Shown piece after piece: positions 58,601-64,000 of a DNA stretch of 64,000 nt. The stretch lies in assembly GCA_947471745.1 (NCBI GenBank), contig CANJKZ010000400.1, positions 1,240,001 to 1,304,000 of the forward strand. Reading direction: 5' to 3'. Below the pieces are notes generated by a model. The model saw only the letters and a program-made list of their open reading frames with translations. It had not been told where the DNA came from and did no database searches. The DNA is from Closterium sp. Naga37s-1 (Eukaryota; Streptophyta; Zygnematophyceae; Desmidiales; Closteriaceae). The translations under genes and the position numbers were made by a program. The first letter of the stretch is position 1; the number at the start of each line of letters is the position of its first letter.

Positions 58601-60174
58601 TTCGATAAAAAGGTGCAAAAATTGTCATACTCACACCCTGACGGTCTCGGCTGCGAGCTTGGTGATGGGGTCACAGACACCAAGGGGGTGAGGAGGGGGT
58701 GTAAAGTTAAGGGCTGGTAGAATACAGACTCCGAGTGTGCTTAGAAAAAGCCCGAATGCGTTCCGCTGTGCTGAAGGAGTACAAGCGCGGAATGACGGAA
58801 GCGGTGCGTACTAGCCTTCGACGGAAAGAACACCGAACATGACGTTCAGAAAAGCTGCCACGGCGAAAAAAAAAAAACCTAGAGTGCGGTCGAGAGGGAT
58901 TCGGAGGTGCACCTGCGGATCTCCTCGGGGTCTTCGACGGTGGCGGTGAGGTGGTTGACGTAGTGCAGCCAGATGTCGACGCTGTACGGCACGGCGGCCA
59001 CGGCGCGCTCGAACACCTCCAGCACGCGCTCCTTGTTGGCGTGGCGCTGCTCGTGGTCCGCGTACTTCTTCCAGTACCCGAAGCACAGCGGAAACTCCGC
59101 CAGAAACGTGTCGTACACTGCTCGCAGGCCCTCGAGCTTGTCCTGCGAGAAACGAAGAGGAGAAATGTTGGAGCGTGAGATTAATAGAGCATTTGTTCAA
59201 GCAAGAAACGACGGAGTTCAGTTATTTATGCTTTATTAGATCCGCCAAACATACAACGTCAGTTTGAACGGATAAATGTCAGGAAAAACATATTTAGAAT
59301 GGAAGGTGGGATGGGCGGAGCGGAATCGAAGAACAAGGCTCAGGGACAGAGTTGGTGGCATGGAGGACGTACCGACTTCTCGCTTTCCTGAATGAGCGCG
59401 ACCCAGGACTCGAAGTCCCCCGAGTTGGCGCGCACCAGACCCCATAGCCGCTCCTCCTCCGTCGGCGCTGGCGGCGCTGCAGGAACTGCGATGCGGGACA
59501 GACAGATACAACACGATGGACAGGAACAGATTGCGGATTAGTCCAGACAAAAGCAAGCAGTCATGTGTTGAAATAACGAGACATGCATTTCAGAGATTTG
59601 AAAAGAAGAATAAGGCATTTGTAGCAATTAGGCGATAAGAAGTGGATGCATTTGAGGGAGCTACGGCCGGCAGGACAAAAGTCGAAGTACCTTCAGGGGC
59701 TGCAGGAGCAGCAGCAGCCTCAGCGGCCGCGGTCGCGGCACCATCAGCAGCAGGCGCAGCAGCGTCGGCAGCAGGGGTAGCAGCATCGGCAGCAGGGGTA
59801 GCAGCATCGGCAGCAGGGGTAACTCCAGCGTCGGCAGCAGGAGCGTCAGATGCAGCATCAACAGCAGGAGCAGCTTCACCCTCAGCAGCAGGCGTGGCTG
59901 CAGTGGCATCGTCACCAGCGCCAGCCTGAGCAGCCGCGGCAGCAGCCGCCTCCTCCGCTGCCGCTTCCTCCTCCGCTGCTGCTTCCGCCACGGCCGCTGC
60001 AGCAGCTGCTGCAGCGGCTGCAGCTGCGGCCGCTTCAGCAGATCCGTTCTCTTCAGCCCCGTCTTGGGCCATAGGATCGTCATTCGCAGCTGCTCCGGTG
60101 TCCGCGGCTGCAGCGTCCTCTGCTCCTTCGTCGTGCACGTCCATCTTCACTGGCTGGTCTTCTTCCGTCGCCAT
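52670..60174 (-). CDS. PRP39: Pre-mRNA processing factor 39 (PRP39), 13 exons
   Basis: 957-residue U1 snRNP-associated HAT-repeat protein. Exons: 59691-60174, 59373-59476, 58913-59142, 57595-57762, 56283-56889, 55525-55668, 55257-55108 (55108-55257), 54552-54668, 54293-54373, 53913-54074, 53287-53688, 52933-53055, 52670-52771; all GT-AG and in phase. An Ala/Glu-rich N-terminus (about residues 1-165) precedes the HAT repeats: [92 protein letters not shown]. After a second Ala/Pro-rich linker come [35 protein letters not shown] and [19 protein letters not shown]. The C-terminus is Gly/Tyr/Ala-rich ([14 protein letters not shown]) and ends [12 protein letters not shown]39 helps U1 snRNP recognise 5' splice sites, which is notable next to so many duplicated donors. 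The low-complexity inserts make it longer than typical. Confidence 0.93.
54702..54838 (-). repeat. Palindrome and decoy copy of PRP39 exon 8 (5' part)
   Basis: About 54720-54838 repeats the first part of exon 8 ([20 protein letters not shown]) and its upstream intron end. It joins the real copy through TTTTTGAGACGCCCCAAAAA (54702-54721). The decoy has no donor. Confidence 0.88.
55316..55384. repeat. 34-bp perfect palindrome between exact 17-bp direct repeats
   Basis: ttcgagagcacagagga occurs at 55316-55332 and 55368-55384. Between and slightly overlapping is a perfect 34-bp palindrome (55330-55363) with core TTTTGAGAATTCTCAAAA. It lies in the PRP39 intron before exon 7. Confidence 0.95.
55905..56220 (-). 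repeat. Frameshifted decoy copy of the PRP39 exon 5 3' part
   Basis: About 56015-56220 repeats exon 5 from [17 protein letters not shown] to GNIAR plus its donor, but an extra base after FHVKP shifts the frame and creates an early stop. A smaller fragment lies near 55905-55960. The intact exon 5 is 56283-56889. Confidence 0.85.
56950..57185 (-). repeat. Two decoy copies of the PRP39 exon 5 5' part
   Basis: Acceptors followed by [20 protein letters not shown] and [20 protein letters not shown], each ending without a donor. The real exon starts at 56889. Confidence 0.85.
57292..57480 (-). repeat. Decoy copies of the PRP39 exon 4 3' part plus donor
   Basis: About 57410-57480 repeats [16 protein letters not shown] and the donor; a short fragment of the same end is near 57292-57310. 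They follow the real exon 4 (57595-57762). Confidence 0.8.
57763..58912. other. PRP39 intron 3, 1150 bp without decoys
   Basis: Between exon 3 (ends 58913) and exon 4 (starts 57762). No exon copy, array or palindrome of the family was found by eye. Confidence 0.5.
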
Positions 60175-61176
60175 GTCGCTAACCTTGCCCGAAAAAAAGT
60201 CCTGAATAAAACCGAAGCCTTAACAATAATCGGCAAGTGATAAGAATCGTGGAGGTGGTAGTACCAGGTAGTGCCAGCGCCTATGGACCTGCTAGGAACA
60301 AGAAGATCGAGCAGCAGAACTAAAACCTTGGAAGTGGCAGACTGGTTTGTGTGTGGGGTTCGCTTTGCTTGAAAGACCATCAAATGTGATCCAGTTTCTG
60401 TATGTATGGTACAGCGCATCTGCTACTGAGGTGCAAAACAGTGTCATAAAATTGCAAAAAACAAGTTTGCTGGAGATGTGGAGCTTGAGAAGCTGGCAAG
60501 TTGTGGAGCTGAATATTATCGTCATAACTTGAAATTTACTAAAAATTCTCATGCGACCAAAAAATGGCTTGATTATATTAACGATCATATTGTGATATAA
60601 TATCAGATGCATGGATGTATGCTGAACACAGGGATGGAACCATTTAATCATTCAAATTTTTGTATTTATATTTTGGGAATTGAAAACGTACATTTCACAG
60701 GACCCAAAGGTAGAAAATGTGTGGTACAGTTTATGTATCCTGTGTATAGGATAGGGGCGTAAGCTAACACAATATCCTGTGTATATCTGCTCAATCGCAT
60801 CATATAGGCAAATGGGCCCGCCTTCTCCGTCACACTCCCTTCGAACCTCCCAGCTGTCCAACAAGGAAGTGAGTCAGCACGGGATGACTCTGTGGCACAT
60901 GCTTCCAGCTCAGCTATTGGCTTATGCCTGGGGCAACGAACCAGTGATTCCTCAATTACAGGAAGATCCTGAGTTTCCCGCATAGGAGAAGGAAGACCCG
61001 TTTCTAGAAAGCATCCACCAGCTGTGAGATTCGTGCCTTGTCGGGTTGGTTGGTAAATCTACCTTTCTGGTGCAAAACAGACCAGCCAGGCTCTAATCAC
61101 AATTTTGGCAACAGGATTCTCGAGTTGGTTGGGACGGGAGTCATAAATACCTTCAGCAGCTCTTCTTAAGTCCCAG
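60175..61176. promoter_or_regulatory. Divergent intergenic region between PRP39 and fumarase
   Basis: About 1 kb between divergent start codons. It is notably more AT-rich (60500-60700) than the rest of the window. Promoters of both genes are expected here; no specific element or gene is identified. Confidence 0.55.

Positions 61177-64000
<2,824 letters not shown>

Overview
This window looks like nuclear DNA of a GC-rich streptophyte, most likely a streptophyte green alga or an early-diverging land-plant lineage. The genes are split by GT-AG introns. They include a NERD1-type FG-GAP protein, EXO70, PRP39, a GT14 glycosyltransferase, a mitochondrial fumarase and a mitochondrial bTHX ribosomal protein. 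There is also a nuclear, intron-rich gene for a bacterial-type DNA polymerase III alpha subunit (DnaE). The species assignment is inference; no marker gene settles it.

Layout. Positions 1-11587 are one uninterrupted 18-bp minisatellite that runs off the left edge. It lies inside an intron of a minus-strand GT14 gene (exons 11609-13170), which is divergent from the plus-strand dnaE gene (13805-30632, 22 exons). Next come plus-strand NERD1 (31251-38407, 14 exons) and the single-exon mitochondrial bTHX gene (38991-39464). Three minus-strand genes follow: a 1020-residue protein I do not recognise (40071-46512, 8 exons), EXO70 (46760-51860, 6 exons) and PRP39 (52670-60174, 13 exons). The class II fumarase gene starts at 61177 on the plus strand and leaves the window at its 15th exon. 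For the six exon chains from dnaE to PRP39, other than the single-exon gene, the exon lengths sum to an open frame ending in a stop, which supports the junctions chosen. Intergenic gaps are short (about 0.25-1 kb); most non-coding DNA lies inside introns.

The main surprise is how the introns are built. In dnaE, NERD1, the unknown gene, EXO70, PRP39 and, in part, GT14, many exons are accompanied by one to five truncated tandem copies ('decoy exons'). In the cases traced, each decoy carries only one end of the exon: acceptor plus 5' part when it lies before the real exon, or 3' part plus donor when it lies after. One intact exon always remains. Decoys in dnaE have lost catalytic or metal-binding residues. 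At least 14 copies of a short palindrome with core TTTTGAG-N4-CTCAAAA (often degenerate) are scattered in these introns, and about 11 sit exactly between the two copies of a local direct duplication. Introns also carry many unrelated minisatellites with 18-, 19-, 20-, 26-, 32- and 38-bp units. The fumarase gene shows none of this.

Functionally the genes are housekeeping genes without an operon-like theme: organelle-type DNA replication or repair (DnaE), secretion and wall deposition (NERD1, EXO70, GT14), splicing (PRP39), mitochondrial translation (bTHX) and the TCA cycle (fumarase). NERD1 and EXO70 act in the same secretory process in Arabidopsis and are near neighbours here.
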